NCBI RefSeq assembly: GCF_914767665.1
Contig: NC_059507.1
Location: 620,001 to 684,000, forward strand
Direction of reading: 5' to 3'
Origin: Harmonia axyridis
Taxonomy: Eukaryota > Arthropoda > Insecta > Coleoptera > Coccinellidae
DNA: 64,000 bases
Shown: in pieces, positions 20,577 to 32,767 of the stretch
Position numbering within the stretch: the first letter of the stretch is position 1
How the letters are laid out: every line of letters starts with the position of its first letter
Made by a program: the position numbers and the translations under genes
Notes under the pieces: model-generated
What the model saw: the letters and a program-made list of their open reading frames with translations, nothing else
Told to the model about the DNA's origin: nothing
Databases searched by the model: none

Positions 20577-21517
20577 AAGGGTGTCTTTTTTAGAGCTATA
20601 GAATTTTAAATTGCAATAAAACAACGATGGATTATTCGATTGACATGAATTTTATTCATCCGCAAGATAATCTTGTGGCATTACATTTTAAATATGATTT
20701 CTGGCATATGACCGCCACGGCTGGCTCGGATGTAGTCCAATCTGGACGTCCAATTTTCGATTACTTTTTCCAACATTTGTGGCCGTATATCGGCAATAAC
20801 ACGGCGAATGTTGTCTTCCAAATGGTCAAGGGTTTGTGGCTTATCCGCATAGACCAATGACTCTACATAGTCCCACAGAAAGTAGTCTAGCGGTGTTAAA
20901 TCACAAGATCTTGGACGCCAATTCACAGGTCCAAAACGTGAAATTAGGCGGTCACCAAACGTGTCTTTCAATAAATCGATTGTGGCACGAGCTGTGTGAC
21001 ATGTTGCGCCGTCTTGTTGGAACCACAGCTCCTGGACATCATGGTTGTTCAAATCAGGAATGAAAAAGTTAGTAATCATGGCTCTATACCGATCACTATT
21101 GACTGTAACGTTCTGACCAGCATCGTTTTTGAAGAAGTACGGACCAATGATTCAACCAGCCCATAAAGCGCATCAAACAGTCAGTTTGTTCTGGATGTAA
21201 CGGTGTTTCGACATACACTTGAGGATTAGCTTCACTCCAAATGCGGCAGTTTTGTTTGTTGACGTAGCCATTCAACCAGAAGTGCGTTTCATCGCTAAAT
21301 AAAATAAAATGGACGTAGTGCGCGATACGTATTCCGCACAGAACCATTATTTTCGAAATTGAATTGCACTTTTTGCAAGCGTTGTTCAGGCGTGAGTCTA
21401 TTCATGATGAATTGCCAAACCAAACTGATAATAAATCACTTGACAGCTGTTAAATCGGTCGTCATCTTGAACAGTATTGCCAACTTAAAGTTATATACCA
21501 CGAAAAAGAACACCCGT
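20577..21517 (-). mobile_element. Short DD41D mariner, copy 5 (group A)
   Basis: 941 bp with TA on both sides (20575-20576, 21518-21519). It lies in the intron just upstream of the FMRFamide coding exon; its edge is about 52 bases from the acceptor and it has the same orientation as the gene. The catalytic frame is shifted near 21190 and then open again for 132 residues (21079 to 20681) to the final FKM. Confidence 0.92.
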
Positions 21518-21519
21518 TA

Positions 21520-22117
21520 GATATGCAATTTTGCTGGTTAATCGAGTATCAAAATTCCATTGGAAAAATACAAAAATACGGATTTGAACCAGCTGGAAAA
21601 AGCTCCCAGCCCCCGTCACTGCAACTCTGATGTTAGGTTATAATCAACTTATCACCAATTATGGCAATTACTATCGACTAAATCAATTCATTATGTACAG
21701 CGCTTCCTCCTGGAATAAATGAAATTACTGATACGTTTAATTTTCTATTTTTTTTTAGGCCGAGTTCTTCCACGTGCCTTTTAAAATCACTAATCTTCAT
21801 TTCATATAGTTTGCTTGAAAGCGCATGAATTTCAATAATATTCGAGATCCAAGAACATCGTCACTGTAATGGGAAAACTTCAAATTATATCCGTCAGAAT
21901 ACACAGATTAATGAAAAAAATTATTTATCCTGAAGGCTATTGGGAACGAGATATGCTGATATTGATTGTTGGCGATATTTTCATTGAAATTTGCTTTGAT
22001 GTAGCATCTATAAAGTCTTCACGTTCTGTTTCCATTTATACATGTTTTTATTTTTTATGAATTCAATTTTGGGGATATTTGGGTACCATATGAAGTGCTG
22101 TAATATATCTAAATTTA
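21520..22117. other. Intergenic or intronic, no gene seen
   Basis: Between mariner copies 5 and 6. A 63-codon + frame at 21869-22060 has no recognisable motif. Confidence 0.4.
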
Positions 22118-22119
22118 TA

Positions 22120-23058
22120 AAGGATTGTTTTTTTCGAGGTATATAACTTTAAGTTAGCATTACTGTTCAAGATGGCGTCCGATTTAACAGCTGTCAAGTG
22201 ATTTATTCTCAGTTTGGTTTGGCTATTCATCTTGAATAGACTCACGCCTGAACAACGCTTGCAAATAGTGCAATTTTATTTCGAAAATAATGGTTCTGTG
22301 CGGAATACGTATCGCGCACTACGTCCATTTCATTTTGTTTAGCGATGAAGCGCACTTCTAATTGAATGGCTAAGTCAACAAACAAAACTGCCGCATTTCG
22401 AGTGAAGCTAATCCTCAAGTGTATGTCGAAACACCGTTACATCCAGAAAAACTGACTGTTTGGTGCGCTTTATGGGCTGGTGGAATCATTGGTCCGTACT
22501 TCTTCAAAAACGATGATGGCCAGAACGTTACAGTCAATGATGATCGGTATAGAGCCATGATTACTAACTTTTTCATTCCTGAATTGAACAACCATGATGT
22601 CCAGGAGCTGTGATTCTAACAAGGACGGCGCAACATGTCACACAGCTCGTGCCACAATCGATTTATTGAAAGACACGTTTGGCAACCGCCAATTTCACGT
22701 TTTGGACCTGTGAATTGGCCTCCAAGATCTTGTGATTTAACACCGCTAGACTACTTTCTGTGGGGCTATGTGAAGTCTTGGTCTATGCGGATAAGCCACA
22801 AACCCTTGACCATTTGGAAGACAACATTCGCCGTGTTATTGCCGATATACGGCCACAAATGTTCGAAAAAGTCATCGAAAATTGGACGTCCAGATTGGAC
22901 TACATCCGAGCCAGCCGTGGCGGTCATATGCCAGAAATCATATTTAAAATGTAATGCCACAAGATTATCCTGCGGATAAATAAAATTTATGTCAATCGGA
23001 TTATTCATCGTTGTTTTATTGCAATTTAAACTTCTATAGCTCTAAAAAAAACACCCTT
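22120..23058 (+). mobile_element. Short DD41D mariner, copy 6 (group A)
   Basis: The left end is mutated (AAGGATTGTTTTTTTCGAGG) after TA at 22118; the right end CACCCTT lacks a directly adjacent TA. Stops and small gaps break the frame: 22419-22613, then TGG to TGA after VQEL, then 22635-22979 in two phases. Older than copies 3-5 by its damage. Confidence 0.9.
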
Positions 23059-23999
23059 TTTAACAAAAAACAAAGTAACTGAGGACACCATTCGAAAAGT
23101 TATATTCTTGAGGAATCAAGCTTTAATTCAAAAAAAATCTTTCCTAAATCGGCCAAAGGATTCAAAAGAAAATGAGCCACAAACTTGTAACTCTATTGGT
23201 AACGTCTTATCTTTCCCTTCACGTTATTGTTAATTATTATTCTGTTGGCACACCCTGAATATTTTCCACACGTTGATTAGGACCGTAGTTACCGTTATGG
23301 CAATTCACCACTAAATTGTGCAGATGAAATAGCTGCGATTCAGTTAGGTCCATTTGGGATTCCAGACACAATATTCTGGAAGTTCTGGAATCACCTCACC
23401 ATATCTAGGACATACACAGCCCTATAGGAATTAGTTCAATTGGTAACTACTCATGAACATAGGGAGTATGTATGTACCATCTCGAATACAGAGTGTAGAT
23501 ATGTTCATTTCTACCTTCCCGGATGTAACAGTAACTATTTCAATAAAATGGAAGTTATTTCATTTGTTGTAGATGAGAAGGATTCCAAGAATATCAATTT
23601 CTATACAACAAGCAACTGGGCAATTCTAGATGGTTTTCTGGTATGAAGCTGAATCTTTTATAAAGGAAGAAAACTACTTTCAATGTGATAGAAAACCATA
23701 AGAAGCAATTTTGTAATTTTTATCAACCACCAGGTAATTTTTCGTATTCTGTAGAACATGACCTCTTGAACAAGACAGTCCAGAGATTCAACTCAATCCT
23801 GTGACTAGTTTTCGAGATACAGGGTGTAGAAGTTGGAAAATAGCATTTCTTTAAAGTAACATTTCTCGTAGAAAAACATCTTGACTGAAACACTTTTGCG
23901 CATCAAATATTGCTTATCCATAAGGTAATAATTTTAGACTGGTTTTCAATGAAAATTATTGTTAGATACGGGGTGAGTCAAACATTATTCTACACTTTT
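23059..23999. other. Intergenic, no gene seen
   Basis: Contains short MITE-type ends, for example 'gagatacagggtgtagaag' at 23814 and 'gatacggggtgagtcaaac' at 23966. No credible coding frame. Confidence 0.4.
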
Positions 24000-25129
24000 C
24001 CACTGTTTGATGTACAGATGGCGGTGCTAGTATAAAATATATGTGATTTTTAGTTAGTACCAACCTTCAAACGATACGTGTCAAATTTTGACAGAAGTTC
24101 GACCATTAGTTTGTGAGATATTGCGTTGTGAGTGTAGCTACTTTTGTTATTTGAGAAAAAGATGGAACAAGAATTTCGTGTGCTGATAAAATATTGCTTT
24201 TTGAAGGGAAATATACAGTTGAAGCAAAATCTTGGCTTGATGAAAAGTTTCGGAAAATCAACCATCATTGATGGGTATGCTAAGTTTAAAGGTGGTGAAA
24301 TGAGCACCGAAGACGGCGAAAGCAGTGGACGCCCAAAAGAGACTGTCACAGACGAAAAAATAAAAAAAACACAAAATAATTTTGAATGACCGTAAAGTGA
24401 TGTTGATCGAGATAGCAGACATTGTGAAGATTTAATGTGAACGTGTACATCATATCATTTACGAATATTTGTACATGAGAATGCTGTGTGCAAAATGGGT
24501 GCCGCGCGAGCTCATAATCGATCAAAAGCAACAACGTGTTAATGATTCTGAGCAGTGTTTGAAGCTGTTCCAGTGCAATTAGCCTGGATTTTTGCGTCAA
24601 TATGTGACAATGGATGAAACATGGCTCCATCATTTCACTCCGGAGTCCAATTGACTGTCAGCTGAGTGGACTGCACACGATGAACCGAATCCAAAGCGAG
24701 GAAAAACACAACAGTCAGCTGACAAGGTTATGGCATCAGTATTCTGAGATGCGCAAGGTATAATATTCATTGATTACCTCCAAAAGGGCCAGACCATTAA
24801 CAGCGATTATTATATAGCGTTATTGGATCGTTTAAAGGATGAAATCGTTAAAAAACTGCCCCATTCGAATGAAAAAAGGTGCTGTTTGATCAAGACAATG
24901 CGCCGTGTAACAAATAAATGAAAACAATTGCAAAATTGCATGGGCTTCGAATTGCTTCTGCATCCACCGTATTCGCCAGATCTGGCCCCCAGCGACGTTT
25001 TCCTGTTCTCAGACCTCAAAAGGTTGCTCGCTGGAAAGAAATTTAGCTCAAATGAAGAAGTAATCCCCCAAAACTGAGGCATATTTTGACGCGAAAGACA
25101 AAACATACTACAAAAATGGTATCGAAAAG
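24000..25129 (+). mobile_element. DD34D mariner (cecropia-like), degraded
   Basis: Starts within the 5' leader ('cagatggcggtgctagtat') and ATG 24162 (MEQEFRVLIKYCFLKGN). The frame carries KSTIIDGYAKFKGGEMSTED, then many shifts, later MDETWLHHFTPE and 'HPPYSPDLAPS'. It stops abruptly at 'aaaagttgg' about 30 residues before the usual C-terminus. Terminal repeats are not visible. The same family is better preserved at 35093-36346. Confidence 0.8.
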
Positions 25130-25487
25130 TTGGTTTAACACATCAATTCCTAGCCTCAGGGTGGTAAGGCTTAAAATTCGAGAAATGAACCAAGTGATAA
25201 ACTGCTGCTCTGCCATACTTCTCATTTTACGCAGATTCACCTGTTTGTGAAACGGCATCTTGTGTCAAATTAAATCTGTGAAGTGAACTTAGGTCGGAAG
25301 GAGTTAATCTGCATATCGTTGGTGTATAACAAATGCTCTAATCCAATATCTCGTCGAGTTTCACTGTGGTGGGAGTGCATTAATGAACTAAGACGGTGGT
25401 GAGGTTAATTTGATTCGATGATGTCAAAGGGTACAGTTGTAAATTTCTGTACCCAAACGATAAAACTACAACTGGGTTCAATTTATA
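25130..25487. other. Non-mariner segment between two mariner pieces
   Basis: Slightly more GC-rich than its surroundings. A minus-strand frame reads MPFHKQVNLRKMRSMAEQQF without a family I recognise. It contains no terminal repeat. Confidence 0.3.
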
Positions 25488-25773
25488 ACAGGCCAATTGA
25501 AAAGTCCTCGGTCTACCATAGTGACACACATTTTTTTGGCAAAATTCGATTTTGTTATTCAACATTATTTTATTTGTTGAAATTCTCGAATAAACTTTAT
25601 TATTATTATTATAACATAGTTGCCTTCGAGGGCGATACAGCGATTATAGCGATCTTCCAACTTTTCGATAACATTTTTGTAGTACGATTTGTCTTTCGCT
25701 TCAAAATAGGCCTCAGTTTCGGCGATTACTTCTTCATTGACGCTAAATTTCTTTCCAGCGAGCATTCTTTTGA
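25488..25773 (-). mobile_element. DD34D mariner, C-terminal fragment
   Basis: Minus strand: LAGKKFSVNEEVIAETEAYF, then YYKNVIEKLEDRYNRC and ALEGNYV, the end of the mariner transposase. The 3' terminal repeat (GGCCAATTGAAAAGTCC on +) is at 25492. A (TTA)n run at 25597-25613 interrupts the end of the frame. Confidence 0.8.
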
Positions 25774-25775
25774 AT

Positions 25776-26260
25776 GAACGAATATAAATTCGTGTTTTTA
25801 TCTCGTGAAAAGTCTACACAGGTCATACATCAACTTTTCCGTAATATGAAGTGTCGTAAAGATCTAAAAAATGGAGACTAACATGTATTCAAATTATCCT
25901 ACAGGCTGGTGCAACATGTTACACTGATTGAATTGAGCTACCAAGCTATGTTTAATGATTTTTATGGCCGGAATTGGAAGATATTGATGTGGAAGATGTT
26001 TATTTTCAACAAGACGGCACTACGTGCTACACAAGCAGCGAAGCAATCCCAATTTTGCAAGAAAAGTTTCCTGGTAATGTTATTTCTCGAAAATATAATC
26101 AAAATTGGGCACCGAGATCTTGTGATTTAACACCTTTAGACTTTATTCTTTGGGGGCACGTGAAATATAAGGTCCACAATCGATTCAATACCTCAAAGAT
26201 GGAATTCGTGAAGTTATCGAGACATTAGAATCCGAACCAGTATATTTTAATTTTCTAGGG
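25776..26260 (+). mobile_element. Second DD41D-type mariner family, fragment
   Basis: Reads EDIDVEDVYFQQDGTTCYTS, then PRSCDLTPLDFILWGHVK; 41 residues lie between the two catalytic Asp. The sequence differs from the short copies (for example KFPGNVISRKYNQNW). Its upstream part (25776-25960) is matched in reverse at 27990-28170. Confidence 0.65.
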
Positions 26261-26766
26261 TCCTTCCGTTTGGAAGTTATCATGTTTCTGGAAGGACGGA
26301 CGGACAGATTCAAATTTGAGGACGGATTCGTCTTCAGAGAGTAGAACCTTATCATTGATAGATCGTTCGATTCCCTCAATGAATAGGAAAACATTTTTCA
26401 TACTGCCATATCCCATTTTGAAAACCTCGCCCAGTATCAAAAACCCGCCTGGGAAAATTCCAAGATACCCCTCCAGAATTTAGAGGAAAGTCATACTTTA
26501 ATCTCGGCGTCAAAAAGGGCCCACCCCCATGTATATTTCGTCAGGCTCACAGCTGGGCCTCCAGGCGGGTATATTTCACAATCATTAAATTCAAGTCAGG
26601 TCCCGATATTCAGCTTCAATTTGTACGTACACAGTTGACGATTTATCTCCTCCACACTTTCTTATTTAGCACGTAAAACATTCAACAAGCGAAGTCTTTT
26701 CCTAAATCACGGCCGAGCTGAATCTCGGTAATTGATGTAGGATACTTTGTGTACGTGTTGCTCCCC
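26261..26766. repeat. Short inverted repeat CCCGCCTGG / CCAGGCGGG
   Basis: 'aaacccgcctggg' near 26445 faces 'ccaggcgggtatatttc' near 26562, spanning about 130 bp. The rest of the stretch shows no gene. Confidence 0.35.
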
Positions 26767-26950
26767 ATTTTTTTAGACCTTTACGACACGTCATATCACG
26801 GCAAAGTTGATGTATGACCTATGTGGACTTTTCACGGGACAAAAACAGGTTTTCACACGAATTTATATTCGTTTGTTGCTCAGCTCTAGCGGGAATTCTG
26901 CAATGGTAGAATCCTTTATGCATAGAAAAATTTTGTCGTGTTTTTACCTT
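26767..26950 (-). mobile_element. Terminal fragment related to the 25776/28245 family
   Basis: 'cggcaaagttgatgtatgacc' and 'ggacttttcacgggacaaa' match 28100-28140 in the same orientation and the reverse of 25800-25860. Only non-coding flank is present. Confidence 0.5.
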
Positions 26951-27719
26951 GTCAACTTCAAATTGTGAATAATCATATTCAAATTGGGACGAAATTTATC
27001 TCAAAACTTAGATAGAGGGAGCATATGTCATTTTTAGTAAGCAAATTTTGTCCCCAACATGAACTATCAAAGTTGACATGAAGCGCGCGGAAATTAAAAC
27101 ATAACAGTGATACGATATTTCACTCAATTCGCGAGTTTCTCTACAAAGAACGCACTTCTCATGTCCCAAAGTGAATCAACGTTTCATATTAACTCAAAAT
27201 ATATTGAAATAAATACCTAAATATATCAGAAATTCAGGAAATGAACTTCAAGCGCGCCAAACGACGTGAAACAACCGATGACACTAGGAGAGCAAAAGTT
27301 GGCAAACCTTGGATTTCAGCAGATAGATACAGAAAATAATAAATATTCTGCTTATTAGAAATTCGACAATCAGAAAAAATATCGGATTCCAAATATTCAA
27401 ATTTGCATATTTAATCGGGAATTACTCAAATAAATATATTTCATTCAATATAATATACATTTGTAACGATATAGTGAAATTGTGGATTTGAGAGTATATC
27501 ACAATCCGACAACGTAATCTAAACATGTTTAGGACATGTAAAAATTGCGTATAATCCCTCTATCTATGTTTATTACTTTATGGAATTTATTATTCCCTTT
27601 TTTTATCTGTGAAAAAACATTCAATAATCTAATTTTGAAATTATTCTGGATCTTTTCATTTTTCAAAATTAAACTTTAGTTTACAGTCGTTCACTACTCC
27701 CTATTGACATAAAATTTTT
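26951..27719. other. No gene seen
   Basis: Very AT-rich; no recognisable frame, repeat end or RNA. Confidence 0.4.
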
Positions 27720-28245
27720 CATGATCAATTGCTGCTTTTGCGGCTGTGATTACAACTTTGAGGTCTTGAATCGATTGTGGATCTCATCTTTCACATAGTC
27801 CAAAAAAATAAAATCACAAGATCCTCCTGACCAATTGTGATCACTTCTTCGAGATATAACACGCCCAAGAAACTTTTCTTACAAAATTGCGATTGTTATG
27901 CTGCTTGTGTGGCACGTAACGCTGTCTTGTTGAAAATAAACTTCGTTCACATCAATATCTTCCAATTCCGGCCATAAAAATCATTAAACATAGCTCGGTA
28001 GCTCAATCCAATCAGCGTAACAGTTGCACCAGCCTGTAGGATAATTTGTATACATGTTAGTCTCCATTTTTTCGATCTTTACGACACTTCATATTACGGC
28101 AAAGTTGATGTATGACCTGTGTAGACTTTTCACGAGACAAAAACAAGTTTTCCACGAATTCATATTCGTTTGTTGCCCAGCTACGGCGTATGGATTCTGC
28201 TCTGGTGGAATCCTTTATACATAGAAAACTTTTTGTCCCATCTAG
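27720..28245 (-). mobile_element. Second DD41D-type mariner family, inverted fragment
   Basis: On minus the second-Asp region reads like the + strand fragment (VYFQQDSV-type motif, from 'gtcttgttgaaaataaac' on +), with third-Asp sequence near 27815. The leader at 28070-28245 matches 26767-26950 and the reverse complement of 25776-25860. Confidence 0.6.
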
Positions 28246-28327
28246 ACGTGTTGAAAATACTGCTTGTTAATGTTAAGTTCATGACTGGAGATGCGTAATT
28301 TTTTGTGATGGGAGTAACGAGCTTCTA

Positions 28328-29200
28328 AAGGGTGTTATTTTTAGAGTTATAGAACTTTAAATTGCAATTTATTTATCCGCAAGATAATCTTCAGGCATTA
28401 CATTTTAAATATGATTTCTGGCTCGGATGTAGTCCAATCTGGACGTCCAATTTTCGATGACTTTTTCCAACATTTGTGACAATAACACGGCGAATGTTGT
28501 CTTCCAAATGGTCAAGGGTTTGTGACTTATCCGCATAGACCAATGACTTTACATAGCCCCACAGAAAGTAGTCTAGCGGTGTTAAATCACAAGATCTTGG
28601 AGGCCAATTCACAGTTCCAAAACGTGAAATTAGGCGGTCACCAAACGTGTCTTTCAAATAATCGATTGTGGCACGAGCTGTGTGACATGTTGCGCCGTCT
28701 TGTTGGAACCACAGCTCCTGGACATCATGGTTGTTCAATTCAGGAATGAAAAAGTTAGTAATCATGGCTCTATACCGATCACCATTGACTGTAACGTTCT
28801 GGCCATCATCGTTTTTGAAGAAGTACGGACCAATGATTTCAGCAGCCCATAAAGCGCACCAAACATTCAGTTTTTCTGGATGTTACGGTGTTTCGACATA
28901 CACTTGAGGATAAGCTTCACTCCAAATGCGGCAGTTTTGTTTGTTGACGTAGCCATTCAACCAGAAGTAAGCTACATCGCTAAACAAAATAAAATGGACG
29001 TAGTGCGCGATACGTATTCCGCACAGAACTATTATTTCCGAAATGAAATTGCACTATTTGCAAGCGTTGTTCAGGCGTGAGTCTATTCATGGTAAATTGT
29101 CAAACCAAACTGAAAATAAATCACTTGACAGCTGTTAAATCGGTCGTCATCTTGAACAGTTATGGCAACTTAAACTTGTATACCTCGAAAAAAAACACCC
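28328..29200 (-). mobile_element. Short DD41D mariner, copy 7 (group A), deleted
   Basis: About 873 bp; TA before the left end (28326-28327) and TATA after the right end. It has lost about 35 bp near the left terminal repeat and 'catatgaccgccacgg' near the C-terminus. The frame 28391-28765 keeps QQDGATCH and CDLTPLDYF. Confidence 0.9.
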
Positions 29201-29202
29201 TA

Positions 29203-30920
29203 TATTTGTCTAATTTTCTTTTATTCCAATTTCGTTTATTGATTTGTTTTTTTTTTTTGGGGTACAAGGTGGCCTTAATGTGATGTCTCAGCTTTGTTAT
29301 GAGGAAAGCATTGTCATTCATGGGCCTATTGTGCTCATTGAGATCACAGAACTGTATCGGGTGTCCCAAATTGTTGTTCAGTGAAGAGATTTAGATTTTT
29401 AGAATATTCGGGAGCCACCAAACTCTCCTGATTTAACACCGTTAAATATTCGTTTATTCTCCAATATAAAAATGAATTCCTTCAACCGAAAAGACCACAT
29501 TCTCCCCTAGAAACAACATTTTTCTCGGAAAACGCTTCTTTCTTTGCCATGACTAACAAATCCCCGAAAACAAAATACGCAGGCATATGAATCATAAGCA
29601 AGAAGACCTAGATAAATGTCCCTCTGAAGTTGAAATTGACCCAGGACAATGTATTTTGTTACATGGCTTCGTGCTTCAGTTGTTAATCACGTGTTCAAAT
29701 TGGCCTCATCTTTTGCAGGAATTCAGCCAGCCAAAATGAGCTTGGATGCAGGCGAAGTTACTGTCAATTAGGAATTAAGTTATTGAATCGGTTAAGCTCC
29801 GTTCACACCTGGTTGAAAGAGGCGAACTCGACATGGAAATTATCATTTGAATGGAAATATAGTGTGAATGAGGCCTTACGTTTCGAGTATTTCAGTTTTA
29901 TTAAGTTTACAGGTGGAATTAGCTTTGCCATGGAAACTGAAGAGTTGAATAAATTAACATATTTAATTGATAATTAAATGATAAAATTTTCCGAAAACTT
30001 AGCGAAGAAAATTTTTACTTTCTAAGGAAAGATTTTATAATCTTAATTCCATAATACCATGTATGAATGGGTTTAATAGTTCAAAGTTCAAAGAGCAGGT
30101 GAATAAAGACCTATCGAATGATGAGAACCCTTGAAAACAAGGACAAAGTGAGGTTAGGTAAACCAATCCGTTTGTGGTCCATTTTTTTTTTATAGAAACA
30201 ACGTTACGTCGGGTCTTACAACAACATTTCACGTTTCATCAATATTCAGGAGTGCCAACACTTTTCAACAATGGATTATCGATAGTGAGCCCATTTTGTA
30301 CGTTATTTCTGATTCAGAATTATGAAATTCGAGCTTAGATGGTTTTCATTGGCTTATGGGGACTAAATTAGACCATTACTATCAGATTTTAGAGTGTTTG
30401 AGAGCATATGTCAACTATCGATCTGTCATGTGTCATTGTGACAGCTAAAATAGCGCGAAATTTGAATATTCGATTCTTATTTCTAGTTGAATTATTGTCA
30501 AAATGGCTTTAAATATTTTTATTTTCCAAAGTGTAGTCAGCTTTCCAATTTTATCTCGATGAGAGGTAATTCAAATTGAATTATCTTTCAGCTATCGTTT
30601 CATCATACCTCATATTTCACGTTTTTGAAACCACAGAAGGCTTATTATAGAATTTCATTTTAGTTTGATATTTTAGCATACTTAATTAACCTACCTTCCA
30701 AATTTTCTATAGAAAAACAAGATAATGTTAACAATGCAAATTCTGGAATAATGGTTGGTACATTGAATGTTTATAATTTCAGATAATTAGCTGAAAATAG
30801 ATGACCAATATAATGGGCTTCGATTTTACCCTGTTCAGTCGCTAAATACGCGTGTATTTCATTAAACCCAAAAATCACTAACAAATAATCAATCGTTCAT
30901 TTCTTCCATTTCCTTGATGT
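29203..30920. other. Intergenic, no gene seen
   Basis: Short + frame 29783-29977 has no family I know. Scraps of other transposases may occur near 29410 ('gagccaccaaactctcctgatttaacaccg', a third-Asp-like motif). Confidence 0.35.
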
Positions 30921-31296
30921 ACAGTGTGTCCCAAATTCGATGCTCACTGAAAGCATTTCGAGAACTATAAGAGAAAAAATCTTCAAGGACTCCGATCTCT
31001 TTTTTCTAATTAATAAGATATCAGATCATAGATATCTTGATTCGTTCTCGAGTTACAGGGTGTTTCTGAAAAATGCCTGTTTCAAATATTTTTTTTAGAA
31101 TATCTCGAACAGAAACCAAGATATAACGAAATATTTGAAACAGTTACTTTTCAACGAATCAAGAATATTTATTATTTACATCCTGATATCTTATTATGTC
31201 TAAAAAGGGATCAAATATCCTTCAAAATTTTCTCTCTAAGTTTGATAGTTCTAGAGATGATTCCAGTGTGCATCGAATTTGGGACACCCTGTACAT
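30921..31296. repeat. MITE with TACAGGGTGTCCCAAATTCG-type ends
   Basis: The left end is TACAGTGTGTCCCAAATTCG and the right end CGAATTTGGGACACCCTGTA. Inner arms also pair ('gctcactgaaagcatttcg' with the weaker right arm). Relatives lie at 45098-45142, 50281-50600 and 51374-51545. Confidence 0.75.
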
Positions 31297-32329
31297 GAAA
31301 TCTGACTGGAAAGGATTTGTTCCTAGTCAAAACTAGCTAGAAGCTTTGTGAAGCTCGAATAGTGTGTTTGTACTCAGGATGAGAACATAAATAAATGATT
31401 AGATTACAGTATTATGTTTGTATATTTGTTTTAAAACCCTTTCGGCATGTATTATTGTCATATGGAGATTGAAGGTAGTGTACCTGAAAGAGGCTGCAAC
31501 CATTTTCCCTACAGAATTATGGATTTGAGACTATTCCAAGTTTTTACAAAATGTTTCCAATAGAAAGATCTTCAAATTCTATACATTCAACAATATAAAC
31601 TAAAAAGTTGAGGAGCTGTTAAAACATATTTTTCATTAATGAAACTAATAAACCAAAGTTAACAGTATTCACCTGATTGAACACCAACTGAATATTTAAT
31701 CCTATTATTCACTCAGTGATATTTTGATCTACCCACTCAGTTTCCCAAAAAAAAAAAATGAAATTAATGGTATGAATTTTTCAACAACTGCAAAGGTTGA
31801 CTTTCAAAATGGCGGAAGTAAACGGATGATTTCTGATTCAGACTCGTTGAAACAGAGGGAGAGATTTTTTCAACTATCAAAGGACTTAATTACGTTACTT
31901 CAATTAACGGTAAACCCGATTACTACCACTGTGTTGATCTTCATTTTCCACTGTAATTCGTGATAACAAATTGCTGAAGGACTAGATCATCCTAAATATT
32001 TTCGTAATTGGTTGAAGGGAATTGAAACGCGCGAATCTAGAATGATCGGATAAAATTAATTTTTGAGCGTTTGGAATTTCTAGTGTAAGAAATGTATTAT
32101 AGGGTTTTCCAAAAAGTGGTTTCGTTTTGATATTGAAAAAAAGAGTATTTTTTAGGAGGAATCCGATGGAAGTTTAGTTTTCAATAACGAATAATGCATT
32201 ACAATTCTTAAAATGTCAAATTTAGTTATGGAAACATTGAATTTCAGTTTCTTTCTGTGTTTTCCGGAAGTTACAGACAACTCCACACAGTGGGAAATTA
32301 CGGTTTTTCCCCATTTGAAGATCTTCCTC
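31297..32329. other. Intergenic, no gene seen
   Basis: A 79-codon + frame at 31724-31963 has no recognisable motif. A repeat end 'agggttttccaaaaagtgg' lies at 32102. Confidence 0.35.
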
Positions 32330-32767
32330 GAAAACTTTTAAAGTATTCATTTTAGGTATAGGGTTTGCTTAAATAACCCCCACTATTTTTGGACGTAGAA
32401 TCGATTGAAATAATAAAAAATTTAGGTTCTAATTTGAAAATCTTGAGTTTTGATGAATTTGAGTTGTCCAACTTCATGATCTTCTTATGAACACTCTGTA
32501 CATTTTTGGTCCAAACCGCAAACAGTTTTATAATACTGCGTATTTACAGAATCGAAAAGGAAAACAATTTTTTCGAAAAAAGCTTTTTCTGCAGAAAAAT
32601 TCGAAAAATGTGAGTCCTCATCGCTACCATTTTCTTCATAACAATCTCATTAACTCTTGAACCGTTGAGTTTTTACCCAAGGTATGGCATATTGCCGAAA
32701 TTGTCGTCAAAAAAACTACCTAATGATGCAATAATCTACTGGGTGTGCCATTTGAAACAAGGAAGTG
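32330..32767. repeat. Second copy of the 7054-7917 MITE, without the LTR
   Basis: Matches 7180-7263 and 7565-7905 with the solo LTR absent; the empty site reads 'aatttaggttctaatttg'. The right end is cut by mariner copy 8, so the terminal CCGGTGAATCACCCTGTA is missing. Confidence 0.7.

Noticed and set aside
20304..20609. 101-codon + strand frame over the FMRFamide gene
   Set aside because: Antisense shadow of a clearly recognised precursor; Cys- and Arg-rich composition results from the RFGR repeats.
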